From Firmicutes bacterium UBA6132 (lineage in GTDB: Bacteria; Bacillota_A; Clostridia; Tissierellales; Sedimentibacteraceae), in NCBI GenBank assembly GCA_002435835.1, contig DIVM01000350.1:1-20115 (forward strand): a stretch of DNA of 20,115 nucleotides. The letters run 5' to 3'. Below the pieces are notes generated by a model. The model made no database searches, was not told where the DNA came from, and saw nothing but the letters and a program-made list of their open reading frames with translations. This document shows positions 1 to 6,034 of the stretch, piece by piece. The position numbers and the translations under genes were made by a program. The stretch's first letter is position 1. Each line of letters begins with the position of its first letter.

Positions 1-24
1 CTCTCCCAACTGAGCTATGCTCCC
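1..24 (-). tRNA. 5' end of a tRNA, probably tRNA-Val (truncated by the window edge)
   Basis: Read on the minus strand the first 24 bases begin GGGAGCA and continue into TAGCTCAGTTGGGAGAG, the typical acceptor 5' strand and D-arm of a bacterial tRNA. Only the acceptor strand and D-arm are inside the window, so the anticodon cannot be read. A GGGAGC start is typical of clostridial tRNA-Val, but tRNA-Ala is possible. A good promoter lies directly upstream (52-80). The tRNA class is certain; the amino acid is inference. Confidence 0.85.
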
Positions 25-51
25 AAAATGTTGACTGCATTCAACTATCAC

Positions 52-80
52 ATGTTAACATAATTTATACTGCTTGTCAA
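52..80 (-). promoter_or_regulatory. Sigma-A promoter of the tRNA
   Basis: On the minus strand TTGACA (80-75) is followed after 17 bases by TAACAT (57-52). Transcription would start about 20 bases before the tRNA 5' end. The -35 is a consensus match and the -10 matches 4 of 6. No open reading frame lies between it and the tRNA. Confidence 0.7.
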
Positions 81-120
81 TATTTTTTTAAACTTCTCAA
101 TAAAAATTTCATATTTTAAA

Positions 121-165
121 ACACCGTTTTTGATTTAGGTAAAATCACCAAATCAAAACGGCGTT
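121..165 (-). terminator. Intrinsic terminator of the small helical protein gene
   Basis: AAATCAAAACGGCGTT (150-165) can pair with ACACCGTTTTTGATTT (121-136), with a single bulged T and a 13-base loop. On the minus strand the stem ends in GGTGTTTTAAAAT, a modest U-tract. It lies 14 bases past the stop of the 179-646 gene and before the tRNA promoter, so it separates the two transcripts. Confidence 0.75.
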
Positions 166-178
166 CTTTCATTTAATA

Positions 179-646
179 TTATAAAAACTTTTTCAACCTG
201 TCTATATTATCTTGCTCTAATTTTACGAACCTGTCAGCTAAACCCTTTATAGCAGTATCTGCATTTTGATGTTTGTTAATTGTTTTCGAAATTCCTGTAA
301 CACCCATTGTATTTCCTTTTATAAGCATATCAGCTATATGAGAAGGATTGTTATTAATAAAAGTATTTATTCCTATACTCATATTGGCACTCATTTTATT
401 AAATAAAGAAATATCTTTTGGGGTATTATCTCTTTTTTCTAATTCATTATAAGCTTCGTTAGCAATTTCTTCATAGCTTTGAAGTTGATATTTAAGCTCA
501 TCATAAATTTTATTGTCATTTACTTTAGTTAAAAGATTATTTATTGTTTGGACACCCATTTTTGCACCACGATATATTTCTGATAAAAAATCCGTTGTGT
601 TAGCGCTGTTACTTTGATTGTTATTTTGATTATTAAAATTTAACAT
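179..646 (-). CDS. Small helical protein of unknown function
   Basis: Encodes 155 residues. I do not recognise a named family. The first 20 residues are Asn/Gln/Ser-rich and probably disordered. The rest reads as several amphipathic helices: SEIYRGAKMGVQTINNLL, YDELKYQLQSYEEIANEAYNELEK, a Met/Asn-rich stretch with MSANMSIGINTF and SHIADMLIKGNTMGVTGI, then a charged C-terminal helix ending DRLKKFL. The pattern suggests a cytosolic four-helix bundle, possibly ferritin-like in shape, but no metal-ligand motif is evident. I chose the ATG at 646 because the only upstream in-frame start (TTG at 667) overlaps the GGAGG ribosome site at 661-665. The resulting spacing of 14 bases is longer than usual. 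It lies 101 bases downstream of the AI-2E transporter gene with no terminator between them, so co-transcription is possible. It ends at its own terminator. Confidence 0.75.
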   Translation of the reverse strand: MLNFNNQNNNQSNSANTTDFLSEIYRGAKMGVQTINNLLTKVNDNKIYDELKYQLQSYEEIANEAYNELEKRDNTPKDISLFNKMSANMSIGINTFINNNPSHIADMLIKGNTMGVTGISKTINKHQNADTAIKGLADRFVKLEQDNIDRLKKFL

Positions 647-747
647 TTTAAAATTATTATCCTCCAAATTTTATACTTCATAAGTTTATTAGTATTAATA
701 TTATTTGTTAGATTAAGAATTTTAGTCATTAAAATTTTATTTTAATT

Positions 748-1872
748 TTATTTTAATTTTTGTTTAACTTTTATACTTTTACTGCTAACATCATTTTTAA
801 GTAAAGTATATAATACTGTTGCTATTGGAACACCAAGTAAAATCCCAATTGGTCCTCCTAAGCCCCCTCCTACTGTAACAGATAATAAAACCCATATACC
901 AGGAAGTCCAAGACTTGAACCAACAACTCTTGGATAAATTATATTTCCTTCTACTTGTTGTAAAATCATTAAATAAATTAAAAATAATAATGCTTTATCT
1001 GGAGTAATTAAAAACAATAATACTAATGCAATAGCTCCTCCAATATATGCTCCTACAACAGGAACTAATGCCGTTATCCCTACTAAAACACTTACTAAAA
1101 GTGGATATTCAAAATCAAAAATTATCATTCCTGAAAAACAAAGTATTCCTAAAATCAAAGCTTCAGTTAACTGCCCAATTACATATTTACTGAAAACATC
1201 AACTGTTATATGATAAACATATGAACATTTTTCATATATACCCCTTGGTAAATACGTAATAAATACTTTTTTGAATTGACATAACAATATTTCCTTTCCA
1301 GCTAATAAATATATTGAAAATATAGTTGAAATTAAAAATGTAGTTACGAAAGAAAGAACTATTGTTGTTATACCAATAACTTGTGTCAACAATTTAGATA
1401 TATCAGTTCCTAATTTATTTATATAATTTAATATAAACGAACCAAGTGTAGATAAATCCACTCTTTGAATTCTAAACATATCAGTAGTTCTGTTTACAAA
1501 ATATTGAAGATTAATAAAATAAGAATCAATATTATTTATAAATCCCATGATGCTGTCAATTAACTGTGGAATTATAAAGTTAATTAAAATTACTATTATT
1601 AATATAAAAAGCACATATGTAATAACTATTGCTAAAGCTCTTGAAGTGGAAAAATTTTTATTTTTAAATATATTTTTACTTAAATAATCGTGAAAAAACA
1701 TACATGGCTTATTTAAAATAAATGCAATTACTACCCCTATGATTAAAGGTTGAAATAAAGCAAAAAAGTTTCCGACCCCACTAATTAGTGGATTAAATTT
1801 AATAATACATAAAACAAGTGCTATTGTGTATGTAATAATTAAAATGATATTTTTTATCATTTTACTTTCCAT
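748..1872 (-). CDS. AI-2E family transporter (YtvI/PerM-type membrane protein)
   Basis: Encodes 374 residues, a usual length for the AI-2E/PerM family (Pfam AI-2E_transport). Hydrophobic segments lie near residues 8-26, 35-55, 78-101, 165-192, 228-254, 257-290, 290-310 and 320-357, so it is a polytopic inner-membrane protein with about eight spans. A long polar loop lies around 105-160. The family signature is the C-terminal half: the GQLTEALILGILCF stretch, then VPVVGAYIGG and GSSLGLPGIWVLLSVTVGGG followed by GILLGVPIATVLYTL. Family members have been linked to autoinducer-2 export or Na+/H+ exchange; the substrate here cannot be told. The start is fixed by AGGAG seven bases before ATG (1872). 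A promoter is seen at 1918-1946. The stop falls in an AT-only tract carrying two copies of an 11-base ATTTTATTTTA repeat, without a hairpin. Confidence 0.88.
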   Translation of the reverse strand: MESKMIKNIILIITYTIALVLCIIKFNPLISGVGNFFALFQPLIIGVVIAFILNKPCMFFHDYLSKNIFKNKNFSTSRALAIVITYVLFILIIVILINFIIPQLIDSIMGFINNIDSYFINLQYFVNRTTDMFRIQRVDLSTLGSFILNYINKLGTDISKLLTQVIGITTIVLSFVTTFLISTIFSIYLLAGKEILLCQFKKVFITYLPRGIYEKCSYVYHITVDVFSKYVIGQLTEALILGILCFSGMIIFDFEYPLLVSVLVGITALVPVVGAYIGGAIALVLLFLITPDKALLFLIYLMILQQVEGNIIYPRVVGSSLGLPGIWVLLSVTVGGGLGGPIGILLGVPIATVLYTLLKNDVSSKSIKVKQKLK

Positions 1873-1917
1873 TTATATTCTCCTTTTTAAATACTATTAA
1901 GACATTCAATTAATTTG

Positions 1918-1946
1918 AGTATAGCATAATACTAAAATTACGTCTA
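1918..1946 (-). promoter_or_regulatory. Candidate promoter of the AI-2E transporter gene
   Basis: On the minus strand TAGACG (1946-1941), a 17-base spacer and TATACT (1923-1918). The -35 matches 4 of 6 and the -10 matches 5 of 6. It lies about 45 bases upstream of the start codon, in AT-rich sequence where chance matches are common. Confidence 0.5.
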
Positions 1947-2011
1947 TTTATTTTACTTGCACAACTTAGTCACTTACTATTATACTATGATTTATTATTA
2001 TTTCAAAAGAA

Positions 2012-2080
2012 AAACGGACCATTAAATTAAAAGATAATTAAATTTATTTTATAAATTTTTTATCTTTAAAATTAGTCCGC
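2012..2080 (-). terminator. Terminator of the VOC-family gene
   Basis: On the minus strand GCGGACTAATTTTAAAGATAA (2080-2060) pairs imperfectly with TTATCTTTTAATTTAATGGTCCG (2037-2015), a long AT-rich stem closed by CGGAC/GTCCG and followed by TTTTTCTTTT. It begins 8 bases after the 2088 stop codon. Confidence 0.7.
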
Positions 2081-2087
2081 ATCTATA

Positions 2088-2450
2088 TTATTTTTGTTCT
2101 ACAAATTGTATTGTTAATTTATTTGGGTCTTCTATAAAGAAAAATTTAGTATGTGGATTTGGTGCAAAAGGTCCGCTTTTTATATCTATGTTTTTTTCTT
2201 TTAAAAAGTTTATTTTATCTTCTACTGAATCTACAGTAAATCCTAATGAAATATCACTGCCCATATTAACTTCTTTTACATTTTTATTCCACAATAGTTC
2301 TACTTTTGTTTCATCATTTCCCATAAAGGCGATTTCCATTTCAGGACCTGCAGGGAATCTTGTGCTTACTTCAAGTCCAACCACTTCTTCATAAAACTTA
2401 ATAGATTCCTCTAAGTTTTTAACATGTAATGTAGCCCAACAAAATTTCAT
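2088..2450 (-). CDS. VOC superfamily (glyoxalase/bleomycin-resistance fold) protein
   Basis: Encodes 120 residues, a single VOC module of two beta-alpha-beta-beta-beta repeats: TLHVKNLEESIKFYEEVVGLEV (residues 7-28) and ISLGFTVDSVEDKINFLKEKNI (about 67-88), ending in FFIEDPNKLTIQFVEQ. This fold covers glyoxalase I, extradiol dioxygenases and fosfomycin/bleomycin resistance proteins. Of the four usual glyoxalase metal positions, His9 and Glu51 (VELLW) are present. The second-repeat His is replaced by Ser (SLGF where HIAF is common) and the final Glu by Gln (TIQFVE). It may therefore not be a Ni/Zn glyoxalase, and I give no substrate. The start ATG (2450) has GGAGG six bases upstream. It is a single-gene unit with a terminator downstream, divergent from pepF across the hairpin-rich gap at 2451-2864. 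Confidence 0.85.
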   Translation of the reverse strand: MKFCWATLHVKNLEESIKFYEEVVGLEVSTRFPAGPEMEIAFMGNDETKVELLWNKNVKEVNMGSDISLGFTVDSVEDKINFLKEKNIDIKSGPFAPNPHTKFFFIEDPNKLTIQFVEQK

Positions 2451-2494
2451 AATTCCTCCGAGTAAATTAATTTTTTCATATAAGGATATACTAA

Positions 2495-2593
2495 TATTAT
2501 GATTGTTTACCAGAAAGTCGTTTCACGACTTTTTTCTGCAAGCGAGCTTGCAGAAACTTGCGGCAAAGCCGCAAACTGGTACAATCTCAATAT
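2495..2593. repeat. Cloverleaf-like nested inverted repeat, element 1
   Basis: An outer stem joins ATATTatGATTGTttACCAG (2494-2513) to CTGGTACAATCtcAATAT (2576-2593), with small mismatches. Between its arms sit three short perfect hairpins almost touching each other: AAAGTCGT-ttc-ACGACTTT (2514-2532), an 11-bp palindrome with a GA centre (2533-2556), and TTGCGGC-aaa-GCCGCAA (2558-2574). As RNA or extruded DNA this is a four-way junction. The arms are much richer in G+C than the flanks. No coding frame fits. It is immediately followed by element 2, whose ends are related. It has no terminator-like U-tract at its end. Confidence 0.75.
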
Positions 2594-2684
2594 GATTACC
2601 CAGCATTCGTAGAATGCTGGTGCGAGTTAACTTATAACTCGCACCAAAAAGTCACTACGTGACATTTTGGGTGGTAATCATATT
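2589..2684. repeat. Cloverleaf-like nested inverted repeat, element 2
   Basis: A perfect 12-bp outer stem, AATATGATTACC (2589-2600) with GGTAATCATATT (2673-2684), encloses three hairpins: CAGCATTC-gta-GAATGCTG (2601-2619), GTGCGAGTTA-actta-TAACTCGCAC (2620-2644), and CCAAAA-a-GTCAC-tac-GTGAC-a-TTTTGG (2644-2670, one A.A mismatch). The design repeats that of element 1: outer stem, three tight hairpins, mostly three-base loops. The ends are also alike (TATGATT..ACC and GGT..AATC). A third copy of the left end, ATATGATTACCCA, occurs alone at 2761-2773. Confidence 0.8.
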
Positions 2685-2864
2685 ATAACTAAATAAGTTG
2701 TCATTGTAACTAATATTTTGTAATATTTGTATAATTTATTATTATACCTTTACAATTGCCATATGATTACCCATATTTCTACAAAATATAATATTTATAT
2801 AGTTTGAATTATTCTGTAATTATATGTTACTATATTATGTATAATATTATTTTTGGAGGCTTTT
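2685..2864. other. AT-rich leader region of pepF with a solitary repeat end
   Basis: This 180-bp stretch is almost pure A/T. It carries the 13-base direct repeat ATATGATTACCCA at 2761-2773, identical to 2590-2602. Several TATAAT-like strings occur (for example 2730-2735), but none pairs with a convincing -35 at 16-18 bases, so the pepF promoter cannot be placed. GGAGG at 2855-2859 is the pepF ribosome site. Confidence 0.5.
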
Positions 2865-4562
2865 ATGAAATTTAATGATTATGAATATGTAAAACCTGAA
2901 ATAGAACCAGTCACAGCTCAGTATAAAACACTTATAGAAAAATTTAATAATTCTCAATCAGCTGATGAGCAATTTAAAATTATAAATGAAATAAATAAAT
3001 TATCAAAGAATTTAGACACTATGGCTAACTTAGTGGCTATAAGACATTCAATTAATACTGAAGATACTTTTTATGATAATGAAAATGAATACATGGATAA
3101 CTCAGGTCCTTTATTTCAAGGACTTACCGTTGATTATTATAAAGCACTTATTAATTCTAAATTTAAGGAAGAACTTACAGAAAAAATTCCTCCTCAATAT
3201 TTCACTAAAGCTGGAATGGAAATCAAAACTTTTTCTGAAGAAGTTGTTGAAGATTTGCAAGAAGAAAACAAACTTCAAAGTGAGTATGATAAATTAATTT
3301 CATCTGCAAAAATAAATTTCGACGGCAAAATAATGAATTTATCTCAAATGCAGCCATATATGCAATCTTTAAATAGAGAAACAAGAAAAGAAGCTTATGA
3401 AAAATATACAGGTTTCTTTGAAGAAAACATGGAAAAATTCGATGAAATTTATGACAAAATGGTTAAAGTAAGAAATAAAATTGCTGTTAAATTAGGTTAT
3501 AAAAACTTTGTAGAGTTAGGATACACAAGGATGCATCGTTCAGAATACGGTGCTAAGGAAGTTGAAAGTTATAGAAACCAAGTTTTAAAATACATAGTCC
3601 CTCTTTCTAATGATTTAAGAAAAAGGCAAGCAAACAGGTTAAATATAGATAATTTCAAATATTATGATAAAGATTTAGATTTTACAACTGGAAATGCAAA
3701 GCCAAAGGGCAACAAAGACTGGATGCTTGAAAGAGCTAAAAAAATGTACTCAGAGCTTTCACCTGAAACTGATGAATTTTTTAACTTCATGGTTGAAAAG
3801 GATTTATTTGATCTTGAAACAAAACCAAATAAACAATCAGGAGGATACTGCACATTTATTCATAATTATAAATCACCTTTTATTTTCGCTAATTTTAACG
3901 GAACATCAGGGGATGTGGATGTATTGACACATGAAGCAGGTCATGCATTCCAAGTTTATGAAAGTAGAAACATAGAATTCCCTGAACTTATATTCCCTAC
4001 ATATGAAGCTTGCGAAATACATTCCATGAGTATGGAATTCATAACTTGGCCGTGGATGAATTTATTTTTTGAAGAAAATGAACTAAAATATAAATTTTCT
4101 CATTTATCAAGTGCATTATTGTTTATACCATATGGTGTATTAGTTGATGAATTTCAACACAAAGTATATGAAAATCCAAATTTAACTCCAAGTGAAAGAA
4201 GAAAAACGTGGAAAGAAATAGAGAAAAAATATTTACCTTGGCTTGACTATGAAAATAACAAGTTTTTTAATGAAGGTGGATATTGGTTTAAACAAGGACA
4301 TATATTTGGTAACCCATTTTATTATATTGATTATACATTAGCTCAAGTTTGTTCTTTCCAATACTGGGTTAAGTTTAATCTTGGTGATAGGCAAAAGGCA
4401 TGGAGTGAATATTTAAATCTTTGTAAAGTTGGAGGAAGCAAGCCCTTTTTACAACTTCTACAAGAAGGAAATTTACAAAGCCCATTTGAAGATTCTACAA
4501 TAGAATCAGTTATAATACCTATTAAAAATTATCTTGATTCTGTTGATGATACTAAATTATAA
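2865..4562 (+). CDS. pepF: M3 family oligoendopeptidase F (zinc metallopeptidase)
   Basis: Encodes 565 residues, the usual size for clostridial PepF-type M3 peptidases, cytosolic zinc enzymes that cut oligopeptides of roughly 6-20 residues. The zinc motif HEAGH is at residues 356-360 (VDVLTHEAGHAFQVYES), and the third ligand is Glu384 in CEIHSMSMEF. The N-terminal half is the charged helical domain of the family, with SEYDKLISSAKINFDGKIMNLSQMQPYM and the RNKIAVKLGYKNFVELGY region before the catalytic domain. No signal peptide is present. I start at the ATG at 2865, five bases after GGAGG; an upstream TTG in frame (2853) overlaps that site and is unlikely. The gene is monocistronic and shares a bidirectional terminator with the convergent reductase. 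Role: peptide turnover feeding amino-acid metabolism. Confidence 0.93.
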   Translation: MKFNDYEYVKPEIEPVTAQYKTLIEKFNNSQSADEQFKIINEINKLSKNLDTMANLVAIRHSINTEDTFYDNENEYMDNSGPLFQGLTVDYYKALINSKFKEELTEKIPPQYFTKAGMEIKTFSEEVVEDLQEENKLQSEYDKLISSAKINFDGKIMNLSQMQPYMQSLNRETRKEAYEKYTGFFEENMEKFDEIYDKMVKVRNKIAVKLGYKNFVELGYTRMHRSEYGAKEVESYRNQVLKYIVPLSNDLRKRQANRLNIDNFKYYDKDLDFTTGNAKPKGNKDWMLERAKKMYSELSPETDEFFNFMVEKDLFDLETKPNKQSGGYCTFIHNYKSPFIFANFNGTSGDVDVLTHEAGHAFQVYESRNIEFPELIFPTYEACEIHSMSMEFITWPWMNLFFEENELKYKFSHLSSALLFIPYGVLVDEFQHKVYENPNLTPSERRKTWKEIEKKYLPWLDYENNKFFNEGGYWFKQGHIFGNPFYYIDYTLAQVCSFQYWVKFNLGDRQKAWSEYLNLCKVGGSKPFLQLLQEGNLQSPFEDSTIESVIIPIKNYLDSVDDTKL

Positions 4563-4565
4563 AAT

Positions 4566-4603
4566 AAAAAAATTATGGGCGTTTCTCGCCCATAATTTTT
4601 TTA
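4566..4603. terminator. Bidirectional terminator between pepF and the aldo/keto reductase gene
   Basis: AATTATGGGCG (4571-4581) and CGCCCATAATT (4587-4597) form a perfect 11-bp stem with a TTTCT loop, preceded by a run of A and followed by a run of T. It therefore works on both strands and ends both convergent genes. The reductase stop codon lies in its T-run side. Confidence 0.92.
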
Positions 4604-5617
4604 TTTATTTTTAAATGTCTCTACTGAATGTTTTAACATATTAACTATGGGCAAATTATATGGGCATTTTTTTTCACATTTACGGCATCTCACACATGCA
4701 TCTGCCTTTATTGTCATAACATCATATTTAGATTTTCCATAATCACGTAAATTATATCTTGTAACATAGCCTTCAGCTATAAATATGCCGGGGATATCTA
4801 TTCCTTCTGGACATGGCTTACAATAACCACATCTTCTGCAAAAATTATTGCCAAGCTCATTTACTTCCTCATTAATAATATTTTTTTCTGTTTCAGTTAA
4901 TGGTTGTAATACTTTACCTACTGCAGCATTATTTATTACTTGTTCTATAGAATCCATTCCAGGAATTGCAGATGTTATTAAATTTGAATTCACTATATAT
5001 TTTAAAGAAAGAGTTGCGTTATTAAATGCTCCACCTGCAATAGGTTTCATAGCTATTGTACCTTTACCTAAACTAAGTGCTTTTTCAAATAATTCTTTTC
5101 CCTGTGATTCTACTGGATTGAATGGAAATTGTATAGTTTCAAACTCATCATATTCTAAAGCTTTCATTAATACTTCTTTTATATGGCCAGTTATTCCTAT
5201 ATGTTTTATTAAACCTGACTTTTTAGCTTCAATTAAAGCTTTCAAAGCACCATCTTCTGAAAGAGCTTTATTTAATAAGTCCATATTTGATGCATTATGT
5301 ACTTGATATAAATCAATATACTCTAAATTCATTACGTTTAAACTAGTTTCAATAGATTTTTTCATATCTTCATAAGTAAAACTCATAGCTTTTGTAGCTA
5401 CATAAAAATTATCTCTTCCAACTTCTTTAAGCGCATTTCCAATATATTGTTCGCTTATTGTATATACCCTTGCTGTATCTATAAAATTAATTCCTTGATT
5501 TTTACATTCTAATATTAATTGAGTTACCTCTTCTTGATTTAATCTTTGAATAGGGATACCCCCAAAGCCAACTACTGAAACTTCCATACCTGTGTTGCCT
5601 AATAATTTCTTAATCAA
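4601..5617 (-). CDS. Aldo/keto reductase with C-terminal two-[4Fe-4S] ferredoxin domain
   Basis: Encodes 338 residues. Residues 1-250 are an aldo/keto reductase barrel with the complete catalytic tetrad Asp47 and Tyr52 (FIDTARVY), Lys76 (VATKAM) and His107 (YQVHN). Residues 255-325 add eight cysteines in two groups, Cys260/263/266/269 (CRRCGYCKPCP) and Cys308/311/314/318 (CVRCRKCEKKCP), the pattern for two 4Fe-4S clusters. This architecture is common in anaerobes, where the enzyme may exchange electrons with ferredoxin rather than use only NADPH; the substrate is unknown. The start is TTG (5617), about 11 bases after AAGGG, and gives the family-like N-terminus MIKKLLGNTG. No in-frame ATG is available before residue 11. 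An out-of-frame five-codon ORF (ATG at 5627) overlaps the start. A strong promoter lies at 5656-5684. Monocistronic. Confidence 0.92.
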   Translation of the reverse strand: MIKKLLGNTGMEVSVVGFGGIPIQRLNQEEVTQLILECKNQGINFIDTARVYTISEQYIGNALKEVGRDNFYVATKAMSFTYEDMKKSIETSLNVMNLEYIDLYQVHNASNMDLLNKALSEDGALKALIEAKKSGLIKHIGITGHIKEVLMKALEYDEFETIQFPFNPVESQGKELFEKALSLGKGTIAMKPIAGGAFNNATLSLKYIVNSNLITSAIPGMDSIEQVINNAAVGKVLQPLTETEKNIINEEVNELGNNFCRRCGYCKPCPEGIDIPGIFIAEGYVTRYNLRDYGKSKYDVMTIKADACVRCRKCEKKCPYNLPIVNMLKHSVETFKNK

Positions 5618-5655
5618 ATATTTTCATTCCCTTCATAAAATAATTAAACCAACTA

Positions 5656-5684
5656 ATTATATTACACATAAAATATTACGTCAA
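5656..5684 (-). promoter_or_regulatory. Sigma-A promoter of the aldo/keto reductase gene
   Basis: On the minus strand TTGACG (5684-5679), a 17-base spacer and a perfect TATAAT (5661-5656). The distance to the TTG start is about 39 bases, giving a short leader. This is one of the best promoter matches in the window. Confidence 0.8.
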
Positions 5685-5713
5685 TTGATAAATCTCGACA
5701 TATATTTTTAAAA

Positions 5714-5843
5714 ATAGAATAAAAAAGCATCTTCGATGCTTTCGCTATGGAACCCTATGGTTCCCTTCGACAGCTGTTTCACAGCCTGAGCACCCTCCTT
5801 AAAACGGAAGGGAATTCTTCCCCTTCACCCCTTTTTATTCTAT
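5714..5843. repeat. Multi-hairpin intergenic element 3 (possible structured RNA)
   Basis: A perfect 12-bp outer stem, ATAGAATAAAAA (5714-5725) with TTTTTATTCTAT (5832-5843), encloses four hairpins: AAAGCATC-ttc-GATGCTTT (5724-5742), GGAACC-ctat-GGTTCC (5749-5764), GCTGT-ttc-ACAGC (5773-5785), and GAAGGGAA-ttc-TTCCcCTTC (5807-5826). G+C is far above the flanks. Read on the minus strand, the AAAGCATC hairpin comes last and is followed by TTTTTTATT, which looks like an intrinsic terminator, so a minus-strand RNA ending near 5715 is conceivable. It is not a riboswitch class I recognise. The gap lies between two divergent genes, as for elements 1 and 2. Confidence 0.65.
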
Positions 5844-5874
5844 AGAAAAGTAGAACTTTCCTTTAGAATAAAAA
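5832..5874. repeat. Alternative hairpin sharing an arm with element 3
   Basis: TTTTTATTCTA (5832-5842) can pair either with the outer arm of element 3 (5715-5725) or with a second identical copy TAGAATAAAAA at 5864-5874. The short hairpin is reinforced inside by GAAAaGT-aga-ACTTTC (5845-5860). The two pairings exclude each other. Confidence 0.6.
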
Positions 5875-5907
5875 TACCCCACATGCAATAACATGTGGGA
5901 TATTTTT
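5870..5907. terminator. Terminator-like hairpin, bidirectional
   Basis: AAAAATAcCCCACATG (5870-5885) pairs with CATGTGGGaTATTTTT (5892-5907) around a six-base loop. A-rich and T-rich edges on both sides make it a possible terminator in either direction. No gene ends nearby, so it would serve a non-coding transcript or be part of the adjacent repeat cluster. Confidence 0.6.
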
Positions 5908-6034
5908 GTTTGGAAGAAGATTGAAAAAGTATTATCTCTAATAGTTATATCCAAATTAAAATATATTATACAAAAGTTTTTTAAGTATTTTTAACAATAC
6001 AAAACTAAGGCAAAAAGCAAAAATAATCAACAAT

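Noticed and set aside
731..757. Two tandem copies of ATTTTATTTTA at the end of the AI-2E gene as a repeat of interest
   Set aside because: Low-complexity AT sequence, only two copies, spanning a stop codon; expected by chance in this base composition.
2500..2690. CRISPR-like array from repeated short palindromes
   Set aside because: The hairpins differ from one another in sequence, there is no constant repeat with regular spacers, and no cas gene is present.
2840..2845. TATAAT as the pepF -10 box
   Set aside because: It lies only ten bases before the GGAGG site, so a transcript would start on or beside the ribosome site, and there is no -35.
2853..2864. TTG start extending pepF by four residues (similar extensions for glyA, livH, the ABC-F gene and the 155-residue gene)
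   Set aside because: In pepF, glyA and the 155-residue gene the upstream start overlaps the ribosome site itself; in livH and the ABC-F gene it has no ribosome site. The internal ATG is well placed, except for the 14-base spacing in the 155-residue gene.
4848..5306. 152-residue plus-strand open frame
   Set aside because: Antisense to the clearly real aldo/keto reductase gene with its complete catalytic tetrad and cysteine motifs.
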